In this document: positions 23,500 to 36,074 of the stretch, in pieces
How the letters are laid out: the number at the start of each line of letters is the position of its first letter
Position numbering within the stretch: position 1 is the stretch's first letter
From: Canna indica
Taxonomy: Eukaryota > Streptophyta > Magnoliopsida > Zingiberales > Cannaceae
Direction of reading: 5' to 3'
NCBI GenBank assembly: GCA_034359265.1
Contig: CP136893.1
Coordinates: forward strand, 44,527,501 to 44,591,500
DNA length: 64,000 nucleotides
Position numbers and translations under genes: made by a program
The notes under the pieces: generated by a model
The model's database searches: none
What the model saw: the letters and a program-made list of their open reading frames with translations, nothing else
What the model was told of the DNA's origin: nothing

Positions 23500-24895
23500 G
23501 TGAGTGGTTTACTCTCTCTCTTCGGGATTGCAATCGGATTCTTGAAGCCATTCTTGACGGCTTGGTATTTGTGTTTCGTTTCTTGATTATTTTTCGCGTT
23601 CTTGCTATGTTTCATTTGATATAAAATCTTGATATATTCTCCTAGTTTGAGATTCTTGATTATAAGTTTTTCGTTTAGAATTAAATCTGTGATTTTTGGG
23701 TAGAAACCATGTAGTAGGATTAAGATCTTGATAATGACTAATTAGGAGTTCTTGAGAAGGGGGTTCTTGATCTTAATGCTTGATTCTTGGTTTAAGTGTA
23801 TGAGTTCTTGTTAATCTTGATGAAAAGCATGATTTCTGTGAATTAATTCTTGAGATTAGTATTCTGTCCTAATGATAATTTAAGGGTTTATTTCTATTAA
23901 TTTTCGGATTTAATTCTATAATTATGCTGAAATTGCATGTTGCTGGAATTGTATGCTGAGATGATGAATCTGTGCTGATGTTAATTTGTTTGCTGTGATG
24001 TGTGTATATGTGTGAATATAATCATGTAACCTATCGTTTCGACCATAAAATATAGTTTGGAAACATAGGACATATTTTGGAGACTAGATTCGGATTAGAC
24101 ACAGTAGTTTTGGGCAGAACAGTAACTTAAAATAAAACCCTAAAATAAAACCTTAATTGAGATGATCTAAATTTTTATCATATAATTAAAATTGGGTTAG
24201 GAGTGAGCATAATCTGTTATGAACCAACTTATAAAGTATACATGAAATAAAACCACACGGGTTCATGACATTACGGGTCTAAGGGATAGGGGTCGGGTTT
24301 AGAGCGTTGAGACGCTTCATAATGAGGACACCCCTAGGACACCGTAGGAGAATCTTGACTTAGGTTTTGATGCGTCATATCCTTGAGAATGGCGGAGTGG
24401 CTCAATTAGGAGCCAAATTTCGGACTACGCCCCGGTGGTTGGACGTCAAATTTCCAACCTGTAGAACAAGTTCGGAGGGCCTTCCCAATTATTCTTGTGA
24501 TATCACATCTCGTGGAGCAAGTTCGGAGGGCCTTTCCTGATTGCTCCAGAGGTTCCTTATACTAGGAATAGCTCGGAGGGTCTTTCCCGATTATCCTAGT
24601 ATGTATTGTTGCCTTTGGGCATGGTGGGCTTCGGCCCAATGCACTTCTTTAGTATGTGTTGCTGTCTTCGGGCATGGTGGGCTTTGGCCTGATGCACTTC
24701 TTTGGATGGTTAGATGCCTTGGGGCATGTGTGGCCTATTGGCCTGTTAGCTAGCTAGTCACACCTTCGTGACCTTGCCTTCTGTAGAGATAGATTTCATT
24801 CTTGTTATCTCTGTGATTTTTATTTGCGAGGGGTGGTAAAACCGCTCGTTGAGTTCTTTGAACTCACCCATTGTCGTGTGATTTCTATTTTGCAG
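23500..24895 (+). other. Putative LTR-internal intron (outer solo LTR)
   Basis: The donor TTAAG|GTGAGTGG and the acceptor TTTCTATTTTGCAG|AGC span 1,396 bases. No transcript evidence is available to me. Confidence 0.4.
24462..24601 (+). repeat. Three hairpins with different arms and a shared core
   Basis: Three units about 50 bases apart share TTCGGAGGGCCTTTCC (or a close variant), each flanked by its own complementary arms: ACAAG/CTTGT (24466-24498), GGAGCAA/TTGCTCC (24514-24547) and TACTAGG/CCTAGTA (24560-24601). They lie inside the putative LTR intron. Two ~60-bp repeats containing GGGCATGGTGGGC follow (about 24610-24725). Confidence 0.75.
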
Positions 24896-25304
24896 AGCTT
24901 GACCGGTGAGATGGGTTGGATGCACTTGGCGTCGCTGGAGGGCAGAGGAGCCGCATGATCTCATAGCAGTCCTAGTTAGGGTCGTAGTCGAGTCTTTTGG
25001 TAGTAGTCATGCACTTGTATCAGTTTGATTTGGAGTTGTAGCCCAGAGGGCATTCATGTCATTTATTTCAGACTTTATTTGTATATGAACTTTTGAATTG
25101 TTGAACTTAAATTATTATTTCCGCACTTTATGTTTCATTGAGCTTCTTGAAATAAAACTATATTTTGGTTCGCTTTTCATTTTTTAAAAAAACTTGTTAT
25201 TTCTTTATGATGTATTATTTATTGAGTTAGCATGTGCATGGTTTAGGCAGCGGGGTATAGGCACGTATACCCTGGTCGGTCACGTGACCCTGAGTTGGAG
25301 CGTG

Positions 25305-27880
25305 TGTCACACCCCAAATCTAAGGTCACGTGATCGGCCTGAGTACACATCCGTACTCCAAAGCCTACCAACACATACATACCAAAATGCGGAATAAATG
25401 ATACAACATGTGAAAACCAATGAATAAGTGAAGGAATGTTATTTAGAAAAATATAAACAATCGAATGTGAGTAAGGTCCATGTCTACAACCATCACATGA
25501 CCATATGCATAAGTAATTCCTACTACTCGACTACGACTCGACACGTCACGAGATCTATTGCCTAAGCTTGCAACTCCAATCGTGCTACATAGGTATCATC
25601 GTACCTCTATTAGTTAGGATCAACAAAACAATAACAAAAGATATGTGAGTTCCAACGAACTCAGTGAGTGGCTTGAACCGAGCCCTCGCCAAGCTATCCC
25701 GAGCATCAAGCATAACAAACATAAATCATATTTATAGAATTTCTAAAGTGTAAAAGCATGTAAAGTAAAAGATACATTCACAAAACTCGTGCTCAGATGC
25801 ACCATAGTCATTCGGCCCATAATGGCCCAAATATCAAGTACCATATTCACTCGACCCATAATGGCCCAAATATCAAGTACCATCACAAGAATAAGAAATA
25901 CACAAGAATATACACCGATGATATTACTCGAGTGGTTTAGGCAATCTACCGATATCAGGGATGCACGCGTGGCCGCACCGAGTCCGGCCTATTCCCGACC
26001 TCATCCCCTCGATCGACCGTCGTGCACCCCACCACTCAAATCAATGAAACCAACCCACATGCATATGCGCTTAACCATTCACTACCCAACCCTCCCAGAA
26101 GGGAATTCTAGCAACTCATTATTACTTAACGGGTTTGAGATCTCAGCACTAGTATAAGTGCCTCCAACTTGGAATTTGTTGACGCTACACTACGCGTCAC
26201 CACCCACTGGTTGAATAACAAAAGTGCATATCACAATTTATCATAGGCACACAACATAAACATCAAAGTAATTCGACCCTCAAGTGGAGTCAAGGCAGTC
26301 CTCCCATACTTAGCCAAATTCGGCACTTCTCGAATCTTATCAGGTTCACTTTTGCTACCACCGCTAAACCCTTAGTTGTTAGTGAAATGTCTACCAAAAA
26401 CACAAGATAAGCAAGATTTTGTGTCACACTAACTGTCCTCAAAGTTTCAGGTCATTTGGGCGATGGATCGATCACTACATGTCATAACAAATAAGTCATC
26501 CCAGAATTTCTGCAATTCACTAGCAAATTTTCCTGTTTGAGTTGCTATCTTAGAAAATTTATAACTAAGTTAACTCTTATTCTTTTTCCTTCAAACCAGA
26601 TTCGAATGGTTGTCCATATACCCCACAAGGATTTCCCAAAGCTTTACTGTCATAGGACGATGATTCAATCTCCGAATATCGTGTCAAACTTTCAACTTAT
26701 CACAAATTCTGCTATGTGCAGAAATTGGCGGTTTTGAGTTGTCCTCAAACAAATTTTATAAACCTAGTTCCTCCAACTCGGAATTTGCTAAAATTTGGTG
26801 TCAAAGCTATCAGAGTACCCTACTATCTATCCCCAAGAGTTTATACCAAACGGACGACTTTTAAGCCTCCGAACTAGGTGTCAAACATGCCGATTTATAT
26901 TTCTCGACAGATTTGATTGCCCTTAGGCCATCCACTCCATAATGTCTTAAACATGGTATTCCGACCCTTATAGTCGGCCAATTCAACTACCATTGGTTGG
27001 GGCACACATACTCCATACTGATATGAAGTTTTACTAAAGAGAAATGAGGGTATAAGCATAATCATGTAGGTGTGGCATTTCACCAAACACTTGGTGGGCA
27101 TGCTTAAGCCGCACCATGCTTCGCCTCATACAACCATCTATAAGGGGGATTTCTGCCATCAAATGCAAGCTCCCTCCATCTCCGAGTACCACCCTTATTC
27201 TGCACTCTTAATGACCCAACAAAAGAGGGTTTACCCTCCAATATTAGGGCCGCCTACATCAAGGGAAGGCAATGTGATTTCTCTCCCAATCCCAATCAAA
27301 ATTCATGTTTACAAGCATCATTTCAAAGAGGAAAAACTATAATTTTGAGTAGACCATCAAAACAGTCCCAAAAGCCCACAAGTAGGGCTCTACAATCAGC
27401 CCTAGCCTCTCAAGTGCTGCCCTACACTATACGCACCTCAAGACTCCAATCAACGCCCAGTGAAAGACCATCAATCGTCCATAAATCCACAAAAACTTGA
27501 GAGATTTCGATTTACAATAATCTATACAAGGCCTCCTCTTCCTCTTGCCTAGGGGTGGGCGTGCGTATCCTCCTTGGAGCCGTATGCTCTTCCCAGGTTT
27601 ATATGTATATATATATATTTGAAATTACTATTTTACCCCTAAACTTAAGTGAATTCATGAACCCACTTATATCGGTCTATACTCGATCGAACCCCCGGTC
27701 TCGACTCGACCCAACCTTCCATCCCGACTCGAATAAACTAATTTTTCTCATGCATAAGGGTCATATCACCGATCGCGCCCTCCGACGATTTCTCAGCCCG
27801 CCCCGGCGCGCATCTCGGCTTTCCCGTTGAAGCCAAAATAAATAAATTAATTTTTTAATATATTTTTCACGGGTATTACA
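25305..27880 (-). mobile_element. LTR-C copy 1: solo LTR
   Basis: A 2.58-kb LTR (TGTCACACCCC...CGGGTATTACA) inserted near the last bases of the 19.9-27.9 kb LTR. The preceding pentamer is GCGTG (25300-25304) and the following one is ACGTG (27881-27885), a one-base difference; the paired locus at 53144-53148 reads GCGTG. No primer site or polypurine tract adjoins it. It is highly similar to the interrupted copy 41304-53143. Near 27600 it carries a short (TA)n tract. The frames at 25789-26157 and 27070-27342 show no recognisable domains. Confidence 0.8.
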
Positions 27881-27888
27881 ACGTGACA

Positions 27889-28798
27889 ATGTTATATTAT
27901 ATTATACATATACCTGCAAAATAGAGTTATCTATTTAGTTTGGTTTAAACAAAAAAAAATATATTATTTGAATCGATCTGAAATGTAATCAAATTTTATT
28001 TAAATTAATTCAAATTTTTAGGAACCTTCGTTGGAAGTAAACGAAAAATAATTTCAGCATTACAATTTCTTCCCACTTTTTTAATATACATTTTTCAATA
28101 TGCATTTTTTCACTTAACATATTATATATTATTTTTATTAGCTACTTTTAGTTTTAGTTTTTATATTATTGTTGATATTGTTGTAGTTGTCACCCTCGTC
28201 ATCCATTGTTAATATAATTTTAATTTTGAAAGTATTAGCTTATTTTATATTTTTAATATATAATTTTATTATCTTCTTTAGTCAGATTATTTTTTAAATT
28301 TTTTTTATTGAGTTCGATTATAGGTTTGAGCGGAATTTTTTCATTAAAGTTTTTTTTTTGGTTCCAAATAGATAGCTTTATATAGTAGGTAGGTATATCA
28401 TATATGAAAAGTAATATTTAACTTTATTTGATCAGTATATATATTACAATTAATTCAAAATTTCAATAGTTTCTATTAAAAAATTTAAAAACCTTGATTT
28501 TCAAAACAAAAGTTATTTCAAACATCTCCAATATTTGAATCCTTATTCAAATAAAAAATATATTATTCACCAATCAACTACAATTTATCAAAAATATATG
28601 AATCTGATGAAAAGTTTAAAATATGCATCGATTAATCATAATCCACAAATATACTAAAAATTTCAAGGATTTGTATATATGTTTGCTTTAAAATAATTAT
28701 TTTAGAATATTTCAAATTTTCGTTCCCGGGTTGGGTCATGGGAACATCCGAGCGATTGCCTTCGTAGATCCAAACGTGCTCACAAGGCGCACAATAAG
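27889..28798. repeat. AT-rich flank, copy 1 of a duplicated block
   Basis: It matches 53152-54084 nearly base for base apart from scattered substitutions and small indels (TAATTTCAGCATT against TAATGCATT, for example). No gene is visible. It is original DNA beyond the 19.9-27.9 kb solo LTR, duplicated together with neighbouring elements. Confidence 0.85.
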
Positions 28799-29448
28799 TG
28801 TCACGCCCCAACTCAGGGTTTGTGTGACCGGCCAGGGTACGTGCCAGTACCTCGAAGCTTACCATATGCACTGACCAGTGACTCATAAAACACAATCATA
28901 CCGACATGAAAATCGTAAACAAAAGCAACAGTACCAAACTTTTTTAGTTATTGAAAATAGTCCAACCAAACCAAGTTCGAAAACATCATAAGGTTTTTAA
29001 TAAACATCTAAAGGTTTGCAAAGAAATATCTCCATGTTTTACAAAACTAACTCAGTGCATACACAAGACTCTTCTCAACCACGACTACGACTATAAAGCT
29101 GTCAGCTATGAGATCTGCACCCACGTCTGCCCTCCTGCGCGCCATGCCACCATGTCGTATATTTTACTATTTGAAATTACTCTTTTACCCCTAAACTTAA
29201 GTGAATTCATGAACCCACTTATATTGGCCTATACTCGTCTGAATCAAGTTCCGATCGAACCCCCGGACTCGACTTGACCCAACCTTCCATCCCGACTCGA
29301 ATAAAATACTTTTTCTCATGCATAAGGGTCATATCACCGATTGCGCCTTCCGACGATTTCTCAGCCCGCCCCGGCACGCATCTCGGCATTTCCGTTGAAG
29401 CCAAAATAAATAAATAATTTTTTTAAATTTTTTTTTGCGGGTATTACA
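28799..29448 (-). repeat. LTR-B copy 1 (internally deleted)
   Basis: It starts TGTCACGCCCCAACTCAGGG and ends GCGGGTATTACA. The middle is short: sequence jumps near 29160 from the U5-side block to the TTTACCCCTAAACTTAAG block that the copy at 54085-54849 reaches only after a further ~100 bases. Confidence 0.8.
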
Positions 29449-29465
29449 ATCTTCCCCCCTTAAAG
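29449..29465 (-). other. Polypurine tract of the hybrid element
   Basis: The minus strand reads CTTTAAGGGGGGAAGAT immediately before the LTR end TGTAATACCCG. The same tract is at 54850-54866 and, in Tekay-2, at 45425-45440. Confidence 0.75.
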
Positions 29466-30138
29466 AAAATTCGTCCTCGAATTTTGGGGTAAGCTATAGG
29501 TTCACCAATCCACGGAGCCTGAACGAGCGCAAGCTTCGCATACTGCGTGATACCTAACATCTGCCATATTTGGCACCACAATTCGACCTCTGTATCCTTG
29601 GACAATCCTCCTTGTCCGCTTTTCTCCCATGGTCCCGAAACAATCCAAACATGCTGGCCCAACATGCACAATCTCAACAACTCGGGTGCATTCAAGGGTA
29701 CACACCACACGACCCTTACCTTGGCCCCAAAATGCCCGACCATACCGACCCAAGACTTCGTTTACTAACCATACACTTACACCTATCCTCGGGCGATTAG
29801 GGTGCCTCGACAATGACCCCGAGTGCGCATATGGGCACCCCCCAACCCTCGGACCCTCTCACGGGCCGTAACTTGTGGTCGCGCCTCGCCAGCCCAATCC
29901 ACATATAAATGCAATAAAGTAAATCAATAAATCATCATTGAAGTGATAATAACATGTGAGGGTCTAATAATTCATCTCATGCACGTTGCGCATCCTCTGG
30001 CCCAACTCGGCCCAAACAAGACATCCTAAACCATCACAAAATACAACTCGCAAGTCGCTCACTAGGTTGGCCACCCTAGTGAACTCCCCGCCCTGGGCTC
30101 ACTGAGCTAGGAAGGTCCTCTAGTCTGAGTGCCCTAAA
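29466..30138. other. Internal region of the hybrid element, left part
   Basis: Non-coding and closely similar to 54867-55531. It contains CCTCGAATTTTGGGG just after the polypurine tract, and a hairpin CACTGAGCTAG...CTAGTCTGAGTG (30100-30131). It ends at CTAAA (30134-30138), the duplicated target of the SIRE derivative. Overlapping short frames around 29.5-29.87 kb show no domain. Confidence 0.6.
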
Positions 30139-31365
30139 TGTGGGCGAAATGGCAACACTAGAGGGGGGGGGTGAATAGTGTATTTACTAATTCGATTAGC
30201 CTAAATCCAATTTTTAATCTTTTTCTTAGATTGTTTTAGACAATTCACAATTGAATGCGGAAGCAAGATAAATCATAAAACAATTGAGCACAAAATTAAA
30301 AAATCAATGCAAACACTGAGATTTTATAGTGGTTCGGCTCCAATGCCTACTCCACTACCCCAATGCCTCCAGTTTTTCCAACTCGCCAAGTGGTAGAGCT
30401 TGAGTTGAAGCCCGAGTAGAGGAGCAGGCGTCGCTTGATGAAGAACTCAACAGAGGAACGGAGCGCACTTCGATTACTCCTTGGAAGGCTTTGATCTCTC
30501 TTTTGGATGCTCAATAATTTTTGTAAACGTCAGAGAGAAAGAGAGTTAAAAGATGTGTACGAGGTGTATTTATACCCTTAGCTGAAATAGGGCATCAACG
30601 AGATTATTTATGACCGTTACAGACGCTCGGTCGATCGTCCGATCAAATCATTGGTCGACCGATCATTCGACCGCTGTAATTTTCTCTCTGGTCGATCGAC
30701 CGACGGGTCGATCGCCAGATGCAAATCACATGATCCGCGATCTTCAGTCGACCCGTCGATCGATCGACGCAATCTGCATCTTCGGCTATTCGCAGGTCGG
30801 TCGATCGACTGGTCGACCGCCAAGCCTACTACCCTTTCTGGGCTTCGTTCGATCGACCGGGCGGATCGATCGACAGAAGCAAGAAGCTTGCGATTTCTCT
30901 TTCAGTCGACCGATCGATCGACCGACGCAAGCTGCATCTGCAGCTAGCCTCAGTCCAGTCGACCGCTAGGGCTACTGCCCATTTCTTACCCTATTCGGTC
31001 GACCGCTCGGTCGACCAAATTTAGGCTGAGATTGTTTTCCTCAGCCTTTTTCTTTCGCGCTTCGTTTTCGGGTTCCAGCTTTCAGTGAGCATCATGACAG
31101 AGAGCTTTCTATGTGATCTTTGAGCTTGTCCGATGCGACTTTGGTGCACCTGTCGATCTTCGGGAAGTTTCACGACGAACCCGAGCGCGACGATCAATGT
31201 CCTTCCAATTTTGCGATTTCTCCAATTTATCTGATCGAGGACATCGAACGTTAGTTGATATGGAACCTGAAAGATATTCTCAATGAAATCATTAGTTCCA
31301 TGTTAGTTATCATCAAAACCATCAAAACCGAGATTAAGACTAAGGTTGAAAACCTAAAGCCAATA
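30139..31365 (-). repeat. SIRE derivative 3' LTR (internally deleted)
   Basis: It starts TGTGGGCGAAATGG and ends AAGCCAATA. It is about 300 bases shorter than the 5' LTR because sequence jumps near 30360 to the CCAACTCGCCAAGTGG block found at 36665. A TATAAATA box (minus strand) is at 30567-30574, with GGTCGACC/TCGATCGA clusters at 30630-31010. Confidence 0.85.
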
Positions 31366-34300
31366 ATCTCCCATTTTTTGATGATGACAAACATCCTTAA
31401 AAAAATATATATTCATTAAAGCATTAAAGATATCAACTAAGGGATTTCTCCCCCTATCAACATGCATATGTATATAATTAAACTCCCCCTATCTATATGC
31501 ATGGATATCCTATATTTTCCTCCCCTTTCTTATACTTTTCTCCCCATTTTAACTATGCATTTCTCCCCCTTTTGACATCAATAAAAAAGGGTAAGAAAGG
31601 TCTATCTATTCAAAGGGATGAAACATAATTAATACATCAAGTTGAAACTCTAAGGAGTATTATTCATAAAACATGGAAAACTAAACCAAAGTGATGGAAA
31701 AAACAAATATATGATATGAAACAAGGTTCATACAGGATATGTTCAAAAAACCAAGTATTTGAATTCAAAAATAAATCATGTATGTTATCAAAATGAATAT
31801 TGTTTCTTTTTCTTGATATTTTTAGATTTCATTCAATCTTTCAACATACAAAGATATAGGCATTTAAAATATGTATATCAAGTTTGAAGTGAAACTAATG
31901 TCATTAAATCCAATTATGAACTTAGCATGTTTTCATTTGACATAAGCAAGAAAACTATGAAAATGCTAAGTCTCAAGTTTTGCTATCTACTCATGTTTTC
32001 TCATATTTAGGCATCTACACATCGAACATGAGGAACTCTAAGTCCATGAATCAAGTTTGGGCTTAAGGTGAAATTTTTAATTCACTTTGTTGACTTAGGT
32101 CAACCTATACTTCAAGATTTGAAATACTAATTTGTTGGATGAAAATTTTTGATACCAATTATTGAATGAAAATTTTGATACCAATTGTTGAATTGAAATT
32201 TTGATACCAATTGTTGAATGATCATTTGAAATGCATGTATCAAGATTCAACTCAAAATGAAATTTTAAAAATTAAAGTGCATTTTTCATCCTATATTGAT
32301 TTTAATCAAAGAATAGATCCTAGCTATCATCCAAAATATCAAAATCATTTTTAGGAATGATTTTACTCAAGAAATTATGTGAATGATATTAGAAATAGAA
32401 TCCAAATGGTGTATATGAATTTTTATTAAAGTTTTTGAAGAAGGATCAAAGTATCGAAAAGATTGATATTTCAAATAAGTGATACTTTGAGTTTTCAAAA
32501 TTCAACTTCAAAAATTCATTTTAAATTTGATTCTTGATGAAACTTTTTGAAATTTTTTTTTACCTATAAAACTAGATTTTCCAGTGAATGTGTGATCTCA
32601 AGAATCATCTAAAAATAATTTTTCTATAATTTTCTAGAAATAACTGAAATTAACACCAATTGTAGTTTGAAATTGTATTTTTGAAATTTTTAGTTATTCT
32701 TAAAACTTCTTCAATTTTCATTCAAACTTTCATGACACCACATGATGGTCATGTAAAGAGTATATGTCAAATTTGAAATGAAAATTAAGTCCTTAAGTCA
32801 AGATATCAACCTAGCAATGTTTCATTTAAAACTAAACTAGTTTTTATGAAACTTGCTATGTTTCAATCTTAACATTTACTCATGATTTTTCAAATTTAAC
32901 CTATGTATATCTAACATGAGTAAATCTAAACATGTTCCACAAATATGAATTGAAAATGAGATTTTTAAGTCAACTTGTTGACTTGGGTCAACATGGTTAA
33001 AAAAAAAAGGTTTGCATGAATTAACCTCAATTGTCACTTTATCTATATCCATAAGAATTTTTCACTCTAAGTGCATGAAAACATGTCATACCTACTTTTA
33101 AACATGTTTATGAAGTTTGGACTTAAAATAAGTGTCCAAGTCAATTTGTTGACTTGTGTCAAACATTTTCAAGTTTAAATCCCCTAAAGTGATATAGATA
33201 TCACATTGTTCATCTAGACATGATTTTTCAATTTTAGATACCTAGACTCATGTGATATGTGTATCTAAACATGTTCATATCATTTTTAGCTTAAAATGAG
33301 GTCTCTAAAAAGAAATTTTAAACTAATCCAATTTCATTCAATATTAATATCATGAAATTGCCTACTCATGAAAATTAAATATTTATCATTCAAAAACAAT
33401 CATGAGTATATAGAGACATCATTAAACATGAAAATTCAATTATTTTTCAAAAAAAATTTGCATAATAAAATCATACCTTATTTCTTAGAAATTTGCCCAA
33501 CTTTTTCATGTCCTTTTTCATTTTCTCTTAGATAGTATTGCCTTTCATTAGCATACACAACTTGCAAGTAGATTTCATTAGTAAACAATGAAATTAAGGC
33601 TACTAGCAAGCTAACAAACTAACTAGCAATGGTTCAATACAAATTTTCATTTAAAACCTTAACCTATGCTAGATAGTTAAGATTCATTTTACGATGGATA
33701 CCATGGTTTCAAAATGAATCTAAGAGATCCTAAGATATGAAACATTTGAGGAATAAGATCTCTACCTATGTTAAACTAGTTTGGACTTACAGGAATGTCT
33801 CTAATAGCAAGTATCAACCTAGAGCAAGTTTCATTTAATGAAATTTGTCTAAGTACTAAAATTCTACCTACTCATGAGAATTCAAAGATTTAGCATGTGA
33901 TTACCATCATAAGTATAGAGACATAATTTAAGCTTAAGTATTTAGGTATAACACTAAGATTTTGAATTTATCTACGTTATACCTTATTCATGATAATTTG
34001 CCAAACTAAACTTTTTCCATTCTTGTTAGCCTTCCATTTTATCATAACTTGCAGGTATACTTTATAAATAGAACATGAAATCAAATCTACATGCAAGCTA
34101 TCAAACTAAATTATGAAGAGAAAAAACCAAGTATCATTTATCAACTTCAACTTCACTAAATAGCATGAATTCATTTTCAAATAAATTATTCATGATAATA
34201 AAATGAATCAAGAGATCTCAAAATATGAAATTTTGAAAAATAAGATCTCCAACCCTTCCTATTTGTTGAAAACCGAAAGGCCACAATGTGCTTACGATTT

Positions 34301-34674
34301 AGAACCGCAAGATCGCTTAGGCCCATTACAGGCCACCGGGGTCTCCGTGGAGACCGGGAAATCAAAATTAAAAAAGTTTTTAAAACTTATCAAGAGCGGG
34401 CAAAATCAATCAATTTTAAGCATGTATCATAACTCCAACTTAGATAAAGCAAAAGGATATAGGAGATGATACTGGAATAGTTTTGATGCCAATTTTACCT
34501 AAGGCATCAAGGTGATTTGAAGTTGCAACCTCTTGGAGATTTCTCATTAAGATCTAAGGTCAACTTCATTCCTTCAATTTCTTTACCCTTGTGTGGTTCC
34601 CCCCCTACAAAAGTGCATGATACCTTTGGTACCCAAATAGTTTTGGGTCCTTGGGGGTTAGAGGGCTTAGGAAT
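31366..34674. other. AT-rich spacer of the SIRE derivative, repeat-bearing
   Basis: It occupies the place of pol and the 3' spacer. Repeated phrases occur: three copies of a ~29-bp unit with GAAATTTTGATACCAATTGTTGAAT (about 32139-32222), and three GTTGAC...GTCAA pairs (near 32090, 32980 and 33150). A GC-richer island at 34255-34365 lies in an 88-residue frame (34203-34469) that I do not recognise. Near 34480 the sequence returns to the gag-pol junction of the element, so a large deletion ends there. Confidence 0.6.
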
Positions 34675-36007
34675 CTAAAGTGTCCTAGCAACACTTGGAT
34701 TTCTTTTTAATGCGCAATCATGGATGACATGCCCAAATATACCACAACAAAAGCAATGTCTATTAAATTTCTTTTTGTTTTTGTTAATTATGGACATGAG
34801 ATTTATCTTTAGAATGCTTGTCATTTGAACTAAATTGAGCATGGGCATTCTTAAAAGATAGATTCTTCTTTTGAATATGAGGTTTAGGTGTAGAATGCTT
34901 AGTATGAGAATAATGATGAACCTTAGCATTCTTTACATGAGCATTTTTATTTTTTGAGTTCTTAAATGAGACATTTTGATTCTTAGAATTATAAGAGGAA
35001 GTGTTAACTTTCCTACTCAAGGTCAACATCTCATTTTTCATATCATTCATGGATTTATGGATAGCATGCAATTGAGTTTTCAACATGCTATTTTCATTCT
35101 TCAGTATGTCATTTTTATTTTTGAACTCCTTAGTGTTAATATTTAAAGTATCATGGCATGGATTGGGGACACTAATTCTTAGCTTCTCATTTTCTAATTT
35201 TACATCATGTAATTGAGAGCTAAGAGTTGATTTTTCTTTCTTCAATTTTTTGTTTTCCTTGTTCTTTTTCATAAGCAAGGCATGCAATTTTTGACATTCC
35301 TCAACTAGTTTTTCATATGACATATTGAATGAACTAGAAGAGTTAGTACTATTATTATCATTATTATGACTAGAAGCGAAAGAGTGTACCTCATCATTAG
35401 CAATTTTGAGGCTCACTTTGGAAGTAGCTTCGTAGTCATGAATAGAGGATGCTTCGAATGAATGAGACGTGGTGGTGGAAGCACTTGACCTCTTCCTTGC
35501 TTTGTTCATCATGCTTGGACAATTTTTCTTCATATGCTCCTTTTCTTTGCAAGCATGACAAATTACTTTTCTTTTTCAGCTCTTGGTGCTACTTCTTTGA
35601 CTAGAAGAGCTATGGACATCAAAACCAATATTAGTAGTAGGTGAGTGACCATTGTCATCACCACCTTCATTAAAAGTGCCAATCTCTTCGATTTTGGCAT
35701 TATCGTATAAAACATTTAAACTAACCAATAAATCATGAGCCGAAGAACAATGCATGACTTTTTCTAGTATGCTATTTGGTAATGTGCAAAGTATGCAATT
35801 CATGGCATCTCCATTATGCTTAAACATTTTCTTATACATTTCACTCCATTCATGCATATCAACCTTAGGTTCAATAAATTCCCCATGTAACATGTTAAAT
35901 ACACTAAAACCTTTAGTCTTCAGAAATGTGTATATCCTAGATTTCCATAGACCAAAGTTGGATTCATCGAACCTAGGGGGTGAAGACACTACACTCTCTA
36001 GAGTCAT
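34675..36007 (-). pseudogene. SIRE-like Copia gag pseudogene
   Basis: A nucleocapsid/capsid polyprotein. The likely start is MTLESVVSSPPRF at 36007, about 50 bases after the primer site. The first part has the Copia gag signature NFGLWKSRIYTFLK and, further on, a leucine-rich gag core. TGA near 35578 interrupts just before a zinc knuckle, CHACKEKEHMKKNC (CX2CX4HX4C). A Lys/Glu/Leu/Asn-rich coiled coil follows (35100-35330), then a second break near 34784-34800, then a second knuckle, CFCCGIFGHVIHDC. Two knuckles and a coiled coil fit SIRE/Maximus-type gag. The frame at 34784-35533 is the best-preserved piece. It is not functional as read. Confidence 0.75.
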
Positions 36008-36057
36008 TTCTAGATCGAGACGAATTGTAGAAAGGATGGTGAAATCACAATCAACGA

Positions 36058-36072
36058 CCCACTCTGATACCA
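36058..36072 (-). other. SIRE derivative primer binding site
   Basis: The minus strand reads TGGTATCAGAGTGGG, complementary to the 3' end of initiator tRNA-Met and two bases from the LTR. Confidence 0.85.
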
Positions 36073-36074
36073 AA

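Larger units (their letters stand above)
19900..27888 (+). mobile_element. Solo LTR (gypsy type) carrying two nested LTR insertions
   Basis: It starts TGTAATATCC at 19900 after ATATT (19895-19899). Its last bases ACA (27886-27888) are separated from the rest of the terminal GCGTGACA by the inserted LTR-C (25305-27880). It is followed by ATGTT (27889-27893), one mismatch from ATATT; the duplicate locus at 53152 reads ATATT exactly. Without insertions it is about 2.6 kb. It has a TATA box at 20261-20267, a leader rich in GAGCC, a donor motif at 23498-23507 and an acceptor at 24895. No internal coding region is attached. Confidence 0.8.

Noticed and set aside
22395..23615. Ser/Pro- and Arg-rich frames around 22395-22727 and 23160-23615
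   Set aside because: Inside LTR leaders and bodies; low-complexity GAGCC repeats generate them.
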